Assembly: GCA_018970395.1 (NCBI GenBank)
Contig: JAGWWM010000006.1
Coordinates: forward strand, 20,969-84,968
DNA: 64,000 nucleotides
Direction of reading: 5' to 3'
Source: Bacteroidota bacterium
GTDB taxonomy: Bacteria; Bacteroidota; Bacteroidia; Chitinophagales; Chitinophagaceae
The position numbers were made by a program, and so were the translations under genes. Positions 9,009 through 17,184 of this stretch are shown piece by piece; positions within the stretch are counted from its first letter, which is position 1, and each line of letters begins with the position of its first letter. The notes under the pieces were generated by a model that was given only the letters and a program-made list of their open reading frames with translations, ran no database searches and was not told where the DNA came from.

Positions 9009-11116
9009 GCTTTCTTTTCTTCCATCACCATTTCTTCTCTCAATGATTTTGCATAAGTGGAAAATGCTTTCGCTTGTTCCAGGTATTCATTAGCGAAGCT
9101 TTCAGAAGGAGCTGTATCATTCATACGCAGTACCTGAGCTTTAAAGCTTTCAGCAGCGGTATATAATCCACCTTGTGTAAATGTTTTATCGAAATCATTC
9201 AGAATACCGTGTTGTGTGTTACACTGAACGCCTTTTTGCAGCAACAATCCTTTTGCAGCATGTACCTGCGCAGAGTACGCATGATAAATGCCATCCGCCC
9301 ATGATTTATTTTGAAGACACTCAACGGCATTCGCAATCTTTTCTTCTGCTTCGAGGAATAAAGTAGCCACCAGGTCAATCATTACGCCCGCACATTCACC
9401 CACACCGATCGCCGTAGCGAATTTTTCCTGTTGTCCCCAATCAATAAAATCTTCATCCAGAATACTTTCCAGATCTGCTAAGGGCTTGAGTAATTCATAA
9501 TAGTAACGATCTCCTTTTTCAGCACTGTAATCGAGGAAGCTTTTTCCCTGGCCATTTTTCTCATAATCATTCAGAATATAACGCAATACTTCAGGAGCAC
9601 GCTTACTCGGTACTTTAATCACTTTATCTGCGATTCTACCTGCACCATCACCCAATACACCGCCGCCCACTAAAACCTGAACGGCAGGCACTACTTGTCC
9701 TTTCGCCTTCAAAGAACTTCCATGAAATCCGATAGAAGCCATACCATGCTGACCGCAGCTGTTCATACAGCCGCTGATCTTGATTTGTAATTCTTTATTG
9801 TTCAAATATTGAGGATATTCTTCTTCAATTACTTCCGACAATGCCAGTGCTGTTGCTGTACTGTTACTGATACCCAGGTTACAAGTGTCGGTACCCGGAC
9901 AAGCCGTGATATCCGCCGTACTGCCAAATCCCGCAGCAGCAAATCCTTCAGACTCCAGCACTGCATAAACATATTCCAGATGTTCCGGTTTAATGAAACG
10001 GAATTGTAACCCCTGATTCACCGTTACACGCACATCATCACCAATCACGTCTTTTAACTGATCCATCAAACGGCGACTGCTGTCTGAGCTGATGTTTCCA
10101 TTAGGAACGCGCACATATACTGCAACATAACCCTCTTGTTTTTGAGGGAATACGTTGGTGTTTTTCCAGAGTTCATATTTGAGCGGATCTTTTGCTTTCA
10201 GATTGCTGTTCAATTGATAAGAGGGAAGTGCTGCCGGATTGAAAGCAGCATAATCAACTTTATAGCGCTGGTGGGTAAGCGCATTTTGTTCGGCTGCAAC
10301 CAGTTCATTGAACGCGTCAATGCCGATTTTTTGCACGAGGAATTTGATACGGGCTTTATGGCGACTGTTTCTTTCACCATGGCGATCAAATACCCGGAGA
10401 ACAGCTTCGAGATAAGGAATGAGCAGATCTTCTTCCAAAAATTCATGAGTAGCAATCGCAAGATGCGGCTGTGCTCCTAATCCACCTGCCACCAGTACTT
10501 TAAATCCTCTTACTTCTTTCCCATCAATGGTTTTCACTTTAGGAATCACACCTAAATCGTGCATAAAAGTAAGGGCAGTATCTTTATCGGTATTGCTGAA
10601 AGCAATTTTGAATTTACGACCCATTTCCTGACAAACCGGTTTGCGCAGGAAATATTCAAACATAGCATGCGCGTATGGAGTAATATCAAAGGGTTCTTCC
10701 GGATCGATGCCGGCAGTATCGGAGGCTGTGATATTTCTAACCGTATTGCCGCAAGCTTCACGTAAAGTCACATTATCTTTTTCCAGATCAGCCCAGAGTT
10801 GTGGCGTACGATCCAGGCTCACAAAGTGAATTTGTATATCCTGACGAGTAGTTAAGTGTAAATTGCCCGTAGAGTATTCATCTGAAACAGCTGCAATTCT
10901 GCGCCATTGCGCCAGTGTCATTTTACCGTAGGGAAGTTTGATGCGTACCATCTGAACACCCTGTTGACGCTGACCGTAAACGCCGCGTGCAAGACGCAAA
11001 CTGCGGAATTTTTCCTCAGGCATGGTACCCTCCCTGAACGCACGAATTTTCTGTTCGAGTTCAATGATATCTCTTTCAACGATCGGGTTCTCTAATTCAG
11101 TGCGGAAGCTTTGCAT
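9005..11116 (-). CDS. Siroheme/[4Fe-4S] sulfite (nitrite) reductase with HEPN-like C-terminal domain
   Basis: Two NIR/SIR ferredoxin-like halves are followed by the siroheme/[4Fe-4S] cysteine set: C406 and C412 in TACPGTDTCNLG, C450 and C454 in ISGCMNSCGQHG. Arginine-rich segments such as GNLHLTTRQDIQIHFV line the substrate site in this family. Residues about 570-703 form an added helical domain (GVGECAGVMIDLVATLFLE ... YHAYSAQVHAAKGLL ... TQHGILNDFD) that looks like a HEPN domain. I start at the ATG at 11114-11116, where homologues begin (MQSFRTELENP); the upstream in-frame TTG at 11155 would only add an unlike extension. The divergent operon makes siroheme precursors and carries a sulfite-exporter domain, which favours sulfite over nitrite as substrate. 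Confidence 0.85.
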   Translation of the reverse strand: MQSFRTELENPIVERDIIELEQKIRAFREGTMPEEKFRSLRLARGVYGQRQQGVQMVRIKLPYGKMTLAQWRRIAAVSDEYSTGNLHLTTRQDIQIHFVSLDRTPQLWADLEKDNVTLREACGNTVRNITASDTAGIDPEEPFDITPYAHAMFEYFLRKPVCQEMGRKFKIAFSNTDKDTALTFMHDLGVIPKVKTIDGKEVRGFKVLVAGGLGAQPHLAIATHEFLEEDLLIPYLEAVLRVFDRHGERNSRHKARIKFLVQKIGIDAFNELVAAEQNALTHQRYKVDYAAFNPAALPSYQLNSNLKAKDPLKYELWKNTNVFPQKQEGYVAVYVRVPNGNISSDSSRRLMDQLKDVIGDDVRVTVNQGLQFRFIKPEHLEYVYAVLESEGFAAAGFGSTADITACPGTDTCNLGISNSTATALALSEVIEEEYPQYLNNKELQIKISGCMNSCGQHGMASIGFHGSSLKAKGQVVPAVQVLVGGGVLGDGAGRIADKVIKVPSKRAPEVLRYILNDYEKNGQGKSFLDYSAEKGDRYYYELLKPLADLESILDEDFIDWGQQEKFATAIGVGECAGVMIDLVATLFLEAEEKIANAVECLQNKSWADGIYHAYSAQVHAAKGLLLQKGVQCNTQHGILNDFDKTFTQGGLYTAAESFKAQVLRMNDTAPSESFANEYLEQAKAFSTYAKSLREEMVMEEKKA

Positions 11117-11238
11117 AATAATCGTATTTCGATTGATAAAAAATCTATTACTCAAATAGACTTTGCAAAAGTAGGAGCTAATTGGAAAAATAACAAATGA
11201 AAAAGGGGAGGTTAACAGTTAGTAGGTTTATTGGTTTT

Positions 11239-11270
11239 ATCCCCCTCATTGAGGGGGATAAAGGGGGAGG
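11239..11270. repeat. G/C-block intergenic hairpin (CCCCCTC...GAGGGGG type)
   Basis: CCCCCTCATTGAGGGGG is a 7-bp-stem hairpin followed by ATAAAGGGGGAGG. The same pattern recurs at 47688-47722 beside hisB, so it is a dispersed intergenic repeat of this genome. It lies in the gap between the divergent sulfite reductase and heme operons. Confidence 0.6.
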
Positions 11271-11319
11271 AGCAATTAAAATTCTCCCCAAAAAAGTCTA
11301 CCCCTAAGGTAGAATGATT

Positions 11320-11327
11320 TATCTTTG
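11320..11327 (+). promoter_or_regulatory. Candidate -7 element (TATCTTTG) of the heme operon
   Basis: An exact TAnnTTTG match ends 10 nt before the ATG at 11338. This position implies a very short leader. It also rules out the in-frame ATG at 11314, which lies upstream of the predicted transcription start. Confidence 0.6.
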
Positions 11328-11337
11328 CGCCTCAAAC

Positions 11338-12579
11338 ATGTTTGATTTCGAATCATATTTTAAAACTGAGCTTGAGCAGTTGCGCGAAGAGGGTCGCTAT
11401 CGGTACTTTTTAAACGTCAACAAAAGTGCCCGGCATTTTCCGCATTTCTACTACGAAAAAGGAGGAGAAACCAAAAGAGCTATCAATTTCTGCAGCAACG
11501 ATTATCTGGGCATGAGCGTCGAAGAAGACGTGATTGGAAAACTTTCTTACATTCTTCATCACAGCGGAACGGGTAGCAGCGGCACGCGGAATATCTCCGG
11601 TACCACTCAGCAACACCAGTCGCTGGAAAATGCTTTAGCTGTCTGGCATCAAAAGGAAGCTGCCCTGCTTTTTGGCGGAGCCTACCTTGCGAATGTAACG
11701 GCACTTCAAACTATCGGTCGTAAAATTCCTGATCTCATTTTTATTTCAGATGAACGCAATCATGCTTCCATCATCGAGGGCATGCGTGCTGCCGGGAATG
11801 CAAAAAAAATATTTCGCCATAACGATGTTGCGCATCTGGCTGAAATTTTATCAGCACTGCCAATGGATCAACCCAAAATGGTGGTCTTCGAATCAGTGTA
11901 TAGCATGAATGGTTCAGTAGCTCCGGTGAAAGACATGATTCAGCTTGCAAAAAAATACAATGCGCTTACCTATGTGGATGAAGTGCATGCCATTGGCTTG
12001 TATGGTGAAACGGGAGCAGGTATTTGTGAAAAAGATGACTTGCTCAAGGAAGTGGATTTAATCAATGGTACGCTGGCAAAAGCAGTGGGCGTTTACGGCG
12101 GTTATATTGCCGGTAATGCTTTGATCATAGATTTCATCAGAAGCTTCGGCAGTGGATTTATATTCACTACTTCTTTGCCTCCTGCCATTTGTGCCGCTGC
12201 AGAGAAGAGCATTGAACTAATCCGCCATCACCATGCGCGCAGACAGTACATCGGCGAACTGGTAACGTACCTTAGAGGATTACTCGATGAGTATGCTATT
12301 TCTCATACGAAAAACAGCTCTCATATTACACCGGTGCTTATCGCAGAAGCATCCCGCTGTAAAGCAATTGCCGACCGTCTGCTCGAGGGTTTTGGCGTGT
12401 ATGTACAGCCGGTCAATTATCCCACAGTTCCGGTTGGAGAGGAATGTCTTCGTTTAATCATAACGGCAAAGCATAATCGTGAACAGATATTTCATTTGGT
12501 TCAAAGTTTAAAAAAAGTATTTCTTGAAGAAGCTGCGCATCATATGCAGAAAGAGCCGACTCAGTCTCTTGCAGGCTGA
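11338..12579 (+). CDS. hemA: 5-aminolevulinate synthase (C4 pathway), class II alpha-oxoamine synthase
   Basis: The protein has 413 residues from the ATG at 11338. It belongs to the PLP alpha-oxoamine synthases, and residues point to 5-aminolevulinate synthase (glycine + succinyl-CoA to ALA) rather than KBL or BioF. These are GTGSSGTRNISGT (78-89), FRHND (159-163), FESVYSMNGSVAP (184-196), TYVDEVHAIGLYGE (211-224), the PLP lysine K248 in INGTLAKAVG, GSGFIFTTSLPP (271-282), SSHITPV (327-333) and QPVNYPTVPVGEE (357-369). The gene heads an operon with hemC-hemD and hemB, which use its product. Its 3' end overlaps hemCD by 56 bp. Most Bacteroidota are thought to make ALA from glutamyl-tRNA, so this enzyme is unexpected. 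An in-frame ATG at 11314 is rejected because the promoter element overlaps it. Confidence 0.88.
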   Translation: MFDFESYFKTELEQLREEGRYRYFLNVNKSARHFPHFYYEKGGETKRAINFCSNDYLGMSVEEDVIGKLSYILHHSGTGSSGTRNISGTTQQHQSLENALAVWHQKEAALLFGGAYLANVTALQTIGRKIPDLIFISDERNHASIIEGMRAAGNAKKIFRHNDVAHLAEILSALPMDQPKMVVFESVYSMNGSVAPVKDMIQLAKKYNALTYVDEVHAIGLYGETGAGICEKDDLLKEVDLINGTLAKAVGVYGGYIAGNALIIDFIRSFGSGFIFTTSLPPAICAAAEKSIELIRHHHARRQYIGELVTYLRGLLDEYAISHTKNSSHITPVLIAEASRCKAIADRLLEGFGVYVQPVNYPTVPVGEECLRLIITAKHNREQIFHLVQSLKKVFLEEAAHHMQKEPTQSLAG

Positions 12580-14095
12580 ACTGGTGAAGAAGAAGATTCT
12601 TCTTGCTGAGCCGGATGCCCTGATCGAAATCATCGGTCGAAGCAGCCGGGGCGATAAGGAACAGCATGTGCCGTTGTCCTCACTGGATGGAACTGATTTT
12701 TTCACTCAGGAAATCTTTGAAGCACTGCAAAACGGGGAAGCAGAGATAGCGGTTCATTCATTGAAAGATATGAGTGCGCCTCATTTTTTCAGTCATACTG
12801 CTTTTGCAATTGTTGACCGTGAAGAGGTGCGGGATGTTGCCATCTTCAATCCTTCGGTTCTATCTAAAATTGAAAAAGGACAACCCATTGTTATAGGCAC
12901 TTGTTCGCCGAGAAGAGAACTCATGGCAACGCAATTCTTGAAAAAAGCATTGCCTCAATTACATCAAGAAATTAGGATTGAAACCAGGCCTATCAGGGGG
13001 AATGTAGAAGGCAGACTGACACAACTGGATGAAGGGAAATACGACGGAACAATTCTCGCTGCAGCCGGATTGAATCGTTTGCTAGAAGCAGAAGCGGCAG
13101 AAGGCACGAAGGATGATCAAACTTCTGTTACCCATTTGCTAAAAGATAAGCGACGCATGTTTTTGCCTTTGATTGAATGTGTGCCTGCTCCATGTCAGGG
13201 TGCCATTGTCGCAGAAGCAGATCCTTCCAATGCATGGGCGGTTGAAGTGCTTCAAAAAATCAATAATAATACATTGATGCAGGAAGCAGTTGCTGAAAAA
13301 AGAAAAGCATTTGAATACGGTACGGGTTGTCTGCAAAAATTCGGAGTGGTAACACTGCATACTTCCAACGGAAATTATCTGTATGCTGCGGGAGAAGATA
13401 AGGATGGTAAAGCTTTCAGTGAATGGTCGCCCTTGCCGGAAATCAATATCAGTACAGAAGATATTTTCTCTACGACTGATACGATGAAAGATTTTTTTAC
13501 TTACGAATGGTCGAATCAAAAAATCAATATCACAGAGCCGCTGGTATTCGTGGCGAATTATAAAGCATTACTTCAAGAAGGATTGCGTGAGGTGTTGTCC
13601 GCTAAAAAAGTATGGGCTTCCGGTACCAAGACCTGGTATGAATTGGCGAAGCTGGGTGTATGGGTAGAAGGAAGTGCCGATGCACTGGGCTTTGAACACT
13701 GGTTGCCTATGCTGAGTATCCCGTTAATCAATCAATCTGCCGATGATATCTGCATCCTCACGCATGAAGCAGCTGTTGCACGCTGGCAGCAAAAAGGGAA
13801 AAAGGCGGTGTCCAATTATCGTTTAATTCCTTCACATATAGAAAGCATTCAACATAAAATCAGCGACGCAAAAGCCATCTTCTGGAGCAGTTATGCTCAA
13901 TATGAATATTATGGGAAATATGTTGCAGCGCAGGCAAAACATATTTGTGCAGGAGGGGAGACGGCAGAGCGATTAAGACAGGCGGGCATTGACCCCGTTA
14001 TTTTTCCAACCCTAAAATCATTCGACGCATGGAGAAAATCACTCACCCTGCCACCCAAAGACGCTATCGGGCAGATGAGCATATCCGGGAGTTGA
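12524..14095 (+). CDS. hemC: Hydroxymethylbilane synthase fused to uroporphyrinogen-III synthase-like domain
   Basis: This 523-residue protein joins two successive steps of tetrapyrrole synthesis. Residues 1-about 310 are HemC: KKLRIICRKSRLSLLQAEL at the N-terminus, catalytic D82 in VHSLKDMS, GTCSPRRE, RPIRGNVEGRL, and C269 in EYGTGCLQKFG, the dipyrromethane-attachment cysteine. Residues about 330-523 resemble HemD (KVWASGTKTWYELAKLGVWVEGSADALGFE; CAGGETAERLRQAGI). The start is the TTG at 12524-12526: the HemC fold needs this N-terminus, a stop lies only five codons upstream, and no in-frame ATG exists. The start lies inside the ALA synthase gene, implying translational coupling. The 3' end overlaps hemB by 67 bp. 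Confidence 0.88.
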   Translation: MKKLRIICRKSRLSLLQAELVKKKILLAEPDALIEIIGRSSRGDKEQHVPLSSLDGTDFFTQEIFEALQNGEAEIAVHSLKDMSAPHFFSHTAFAIVDREEVRDVAIFNPSVLSKIEKGQPIVIGTCSPRRELMATQFLKKALPQLHQEIRIETRPIRGNVEGRLTQLDEGKYDGTILAAAGLNRLLEAEAAEGTKDDQTSVTHLLKDKRRMFLPLIECVPAPCQGAIVAEADPSNAWAVEVLQKINNNTLMQEAVAEKRKAFEYGTGCLQKFGVVTLHTSNGNYLYAAGEDKDGKAFSEWSPLPEINISTEDIFSTTDTMKDFFTYEWSNQKINITEPLVFVANYKALLQEGLREVLSAKKVWASGTKTWYELAKLGVWVEGSADALGFEHWLPMLSIPLINQSADDICILTHEAAVARWQQKGKKAVSNYRLIPSHIESIQHKISDAKAIFWSSYAQYEYYGKYVAAQAKHICAGGETAERLRQAGIDPVIFPTLKSFDAWRKSLTLPPKDAIGQMSISGS

Positions 14096-15024
14096 CTGCA
14101 GGGGTTCGTTTGTCGCATAAGGCGTTCATTCAGCCAATCTTCGTGGATGCTTCGGTTGAAACCCCACGTTCTGTAGAAGGGTTGAATGATGTGCGTGTAG
14201 ATAGTGTCGCATCCGTGATTGAAACAATAGCTGCTGATATTGAATCAGGCATTTCCAAGTTTCTGTTATTCCCGATTCCTGCAAAAAAATCAACCAAGGA
14301 TTTCGACTATGCTTTTGCCGTTTCAGTTATCAAAAATATTCGGTCGCAATTCGGAGAACGCGTCTGGTTGGCAGCGGACCTCTGCTTGTGCAGTTATACC
14401 GAACACGGCCACTGTGGCATACTGAATGACCAAGGAACGAAGCTGTTGAATCATCCGACTGTAGCGGAGCTGACGAAATATGCTGCCTTACTCGCAGATG
14501 CGGGAGCAGATTGTATTGCGCCTAGTGATATGATGGATGGTAGGATCGGAGCTATTCGCGCGCAACTGGATGTGTTGGGTCATGATGAGGTGAGTATCAT
14601 GAGTTATGCGGCCAAATTCAGTTCGCAGTTTTACGGTCCCTTCCGCGATGCCTGTCATTCAGCTCCCTCCGGAACTGGATTGAAAAATAGAAAGACCTAT
14701 CAGATTGATGCGGCTAATCTCAACGATGCATTAGCCAGCGCATTGAGAGATGAAAAAGAAGGAGCGGACATCCTGATGGTGAAGCCCGCTGCCTTATATA
14801 CAGACGTGATCAAAACATTGAAACAGCAAAGTTTAAAACCAATCGCCGCTTATCATGTAAGCGGAGAATATGCGGCGGTTGAAATGCTGGCGGAAAAGGG
14901 AATGGCCGACCGAGCGGGGGTACACCTGGAAGTGTGGACAGCACTGGTAAGAGCCGGTGCAGATATTATCATCAGCTATGCGGCAAGAAATGCAAAACAA
15001 TGGATCGAAGCAAAAAAATATTGA
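14029..15024 (+). CDS. hemB: Porphobilinogen synthase (ALA dehydratase)
   Basis: This 331-residue HemB condenses two ALA molecules to porphobilinogen. The two Schiff-base lysines are visible: K196 in SYAAKFSSQFYGPFRDA and K252 in ILMVKPAALYTDV. DLCLCSYTEHGHCGIL (residues 117-132) carries the C119/C121/C129 zinc triad. The full length is normal. The gene lies between hemC-hemD (67-bp overlap) and a DUF2490 gene whose ATG shares a base with the hemB stop (TGATG), so it is firmly in the operon. Confidence 0.96.
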   Translation: MEKITHPATQRRYRADEHIRELTAGVRLSHKAFIQPIFVDASVETPRSVEGLNDVRVDSVASVIETIAADIESGISKFLLFPIPAKKSTKDFDYAFAVSVIKNIRSQFGERVWLAADLCLCSYTEHGHCGILNDQGTKLLNHPTVAELTKYAALLADAGADCIAPSDMMDGRIGAIRAQLDVLGHDEVSIMSYAAKFSSQFYGPFRDACHSAPSGTGLKNRKTYQIDAANLNDALASALRDEKEGADILMVKPAALYTDVIKTLKQQSLKPIAAYHVSGEYAAVEMLAEKGMADRAGVHLEVWTALVRAGADIIISYAARNAKQWIEAKKY

Positions 15025-15713
15025 TGCGGTATTTATTATTTATGTTACTGGCTGTTCCTCAAGTTTTGCCGGCACAGCCAAGACCAAAAGAAGGTGTGTG
15101 GTTGACATTAAATGCGCCAATAGATCTTTCTTCCAAATGGCAGATACATAACGATTACAGTTTTCGTACACTAAGTATGTCTGCCAATCCTTTGCAATAT
15201 TTATTTCGCAGCGGTTTACGTTATCGTGTGAATGATCAATTTTCAGTAGCTGCCGGGGTGGCATTAGTGATTACGCGCACTAGTTTTAATAAAGACAATC
15301 AGGAGTTTGGAAATGAGTTTCGTGTCTGGCAGGAGGTGCTGAGAAAATATGTTGTCAGTCCCAAAACCAATCTTCAGCTCCGCTTTCGCGCAGAGCAGCG
15401 ATTTTTTGAAGCCACCAAAAGAAGAGATGATTTTGTAGCGAATCGATTTCGAATACGAATCAATTGGCATCAGGATATTTCCGAATATTTTAGTCTCATA
15501 TTAGCGGAAGAATACATGCAACAGTATGCGCAGCATGATTTTGTGTTTGATCAGAATAGGTTGATCACGGCATTGGGCTGTCATTTGGATCGTACTAGTC
15601 AATTGCAATTTGGTTATATGTGGTTTTTATTGCCGCAGCAAACAAGTCAGCATATTTTAAATATTACTTTTCAGAAAAGATTTCAGTTATATGGAAAAAA
15701 CAAAAGAGCTTAA
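15024..15713 (+). CDS. DUF2490 outer-membrane beta-barrel-like protein
   Basis: The protein has 229 residues from the ATG at 15024-15026, which forms TGATG with the hemB stop. The signal peptide is MRYLLFMLLAVPQVLPAQ. The rest is made of alternating aromatic and polar strands (WQIHNDYSFRTL, YLFRSGLRYRVNDQFSVAAGVAL, FRIRINWHQDISEYFSLILAEEY, LQFGYMWFLL), and a terminal phenylalanine-rich strand (ILNITFQKRF) is typical of small outer-membrane barrels. The family has no known function. A longer frame starting at 14934 would lie inside hemB and destroy the signal peptide, so I reject it. Its place between hemB and the Met8-TauE gene, overlapping the latter by 23 bp, ties it to the same transcript. 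Confidence 0.78.
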   Translation: MRYLLFMLLAVPQVLPAQPRPKEGVWLTLNAPIDLSSKWQIHNDYSFRTLSMSANPLQYLFRSGLRYRVNDQFSVAAGVALVITRTSFNKDNQEFGNEFRVWQEVLRKYVVSPKTNLQLRFRAEQRFFEATKRRDDFVANRFRIRINWHQDISEYFSLILAEEYMQQYAQHDFVFDQNRLITALGCHLDRTSQLQFGYMWFLLPQQTSQHILNITFQKRFQLYGKNKRA

Positions 15714-17178
15714 GAATCATTTGTATCCGGTTTTTTTGAAATTGGATCAGTTACGATTGTTGCTGGTAGGGGCCGGTAATGTCGGACTGGAAAAGCTGGA
15801 ATCCCTTCTTGCCAACGCGCCGCGTACCGCCATTACGATTGTGGCACCGTTGGTGCGGGAAGAAGTGCGCAACTATCTGAAAGATTTTCCCGAATGTAAA
15901 GTGTATGAGCGCCGATTTGAAGACGCAGATCTGAATGAAAAGGATTTGGTCATACTGGCAACGGATGATAAGGAATTACATAAGCATATCCGCACGCAAT
16001 GCAAAGAGAAACGCATTTTGATCAATGTGGCTGATACACCTGAGTTGTGCGATTTTTATCTCGGCAGCATTGTGCAGAAAGGAAATTTGAAGATTGCGAT
16101 TTCTACCAATGGAAAATCTCCCACTGCGGCGAAACGAATCAAGCAAGTGTTGAATGAATCATTGCCTGAAGAGATTGATGAGGTGCTGGAAAATCTGCAT
16201 ACGTTCCGCAATACCATCAAAGGAGATTTTCAGCAGAAGGTGAAGAAGATGAATGCCGTTACGAAGGGATTGGTGGAAAATGATGCAGCTGCCACTGAGA
16301 AGCGGTGGAAAAAAATCGCCACTTATTTCCTGATGGCCTTCGGTTTCATGCTGGTAGGACATTTTATTTTTTCGTACATACCCTTTAGACAGATCGCTAC
16401 GGATGCGGTGAATTGGTATCAGTCATTGGATCCTGACATCCCGTTACACTGGATTGTATTGGCGGGCTTTTGTGCGCAATTGGTGGATGGCGCTTTGGGG
16501 ATGGGGTATGGAGTCACCAGCACATCTATCATGTTGTCAACCGGCATGAGTCCGGCCGCTATCAGCGGCAGTATTCATACCTCTGAAGTATTTTCAAGTG
16601 CTGTGTCAGGCTACAGTCATTATCGTTTCGGAAATGTCAATAAGAAATTATTTAAAGCCCTGGTGATACCCGGTGTGATTGGGGCCGCTGTGGGTGCTGT
16701 TTTTTTAGTAGTAATGGGAGATGAGTATAGCAAGTGGTTGCGTCCGGCTATAGCGGTATATACGATGTTGCTCGGAATAAAATTCATCATCAATGCATTC
16801 CGGGAGATGAAGCCGCAGAAGAAGTTCAAACATTATCGCATACTGGCAGCTTTCGGTGGATTTTTTGATTCATTCGGCGGCGGGGGATGGGGACCTATTG
16901 TGACTTCAACACTGATCAATAACGGCAGAAGTCATAAGTATGTAGTGGGGTCAGTCAGTCTGACTGAATTTTTCATCACGCTTGCAAGTGCTTTTACCTT
17001 CTTTACCATGATCGGTGTCAGTCACTGGCATTATATCGTTGCACTCATGCTGGGTAGTTTTATTGCAGCCCCCATAGCTGCGAAACTGGCAGGCAGGTTG
17101 CAAAAGAAAACGGCTTATTTTTTACTAGGGATACTGGTGATTATTTGGAGCGTGCGGATACTGATCAAAATTTTGTAA
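15691..17178 (+). CDS. Fusion: Met8/CysG-N siroheme synthase domain + TauE/SafE (TSUP) sulfite exporter domain
   Basis: Residues 1-about 210 are a precorrin-2 dehydrogenase/ferrochelatase domain: a Rossmann motif LLVGAGNVGLEK (25-36), VILATDDKELH, INVADTPELCDFYLGSIV and ISTNGKSPTAAKRIKQ, all Met8 signatures. This domain oxidises precorrin-2 and can insert iron to form siroheme. Residues about 225-495 contain some eight hydrophobic segments with TauE/SafE features (FCAQLVDGALGMGYGV; GGFFDSFGGGGWGP; GSVSLTEFFITLAS), a family of sulfite/organosulfonate transporters. The gene ends the heme operon, with the siroheme-dependent sulfite reductase divergent from the same intergenic region. That links the two domains through sulfite metabolism. 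It ends 6 bp from the convergent mtaB. Confidence 0.88.
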   Translation: MEKTKELKNHLYPVFLKLDQLRLLLVGAGNVGLEKLESLLANAPRTAITIVAPLVREEVRNYLKDFPECKVYERRFEDADLNEKDLVILATDDKELHKHIRTQCKEKRILINVADTPELCDFYLGSIVQKGNLKIAISTNGKSPTAAKRIKQVLNESLPEEIDEVLENLHTFRNTIKGDFQQKVKKMNAVTKGLVENDAAATEKRWKKIATYFLMAFGFMLVGHFIFSYIPFRQIATDAVNWYQSLDPDIPLHWIVLAGFCAQLVDGALGMGYGVTSTSIMLSTGMSPAAISGSIHTSEVFSSAVSGYSHYRFGNVNKKLFKALVIPGVIGAAVGAVFLVVMGDEYSKWLRPAIAVYTMLLGIKFIINAFREMKPQKKFKHYRILAAFGGFFDSFGGGGWGPIVTSTLINNGRSHKYVVGSVSLTEFFITLASAFTFFTMIGVSHWHYIVALMLGSFIAAPIAAKLAGRLQKKTAYFLLGILVIIWSVRILIKIL

Positions 17179-17184
17179 GTACGA

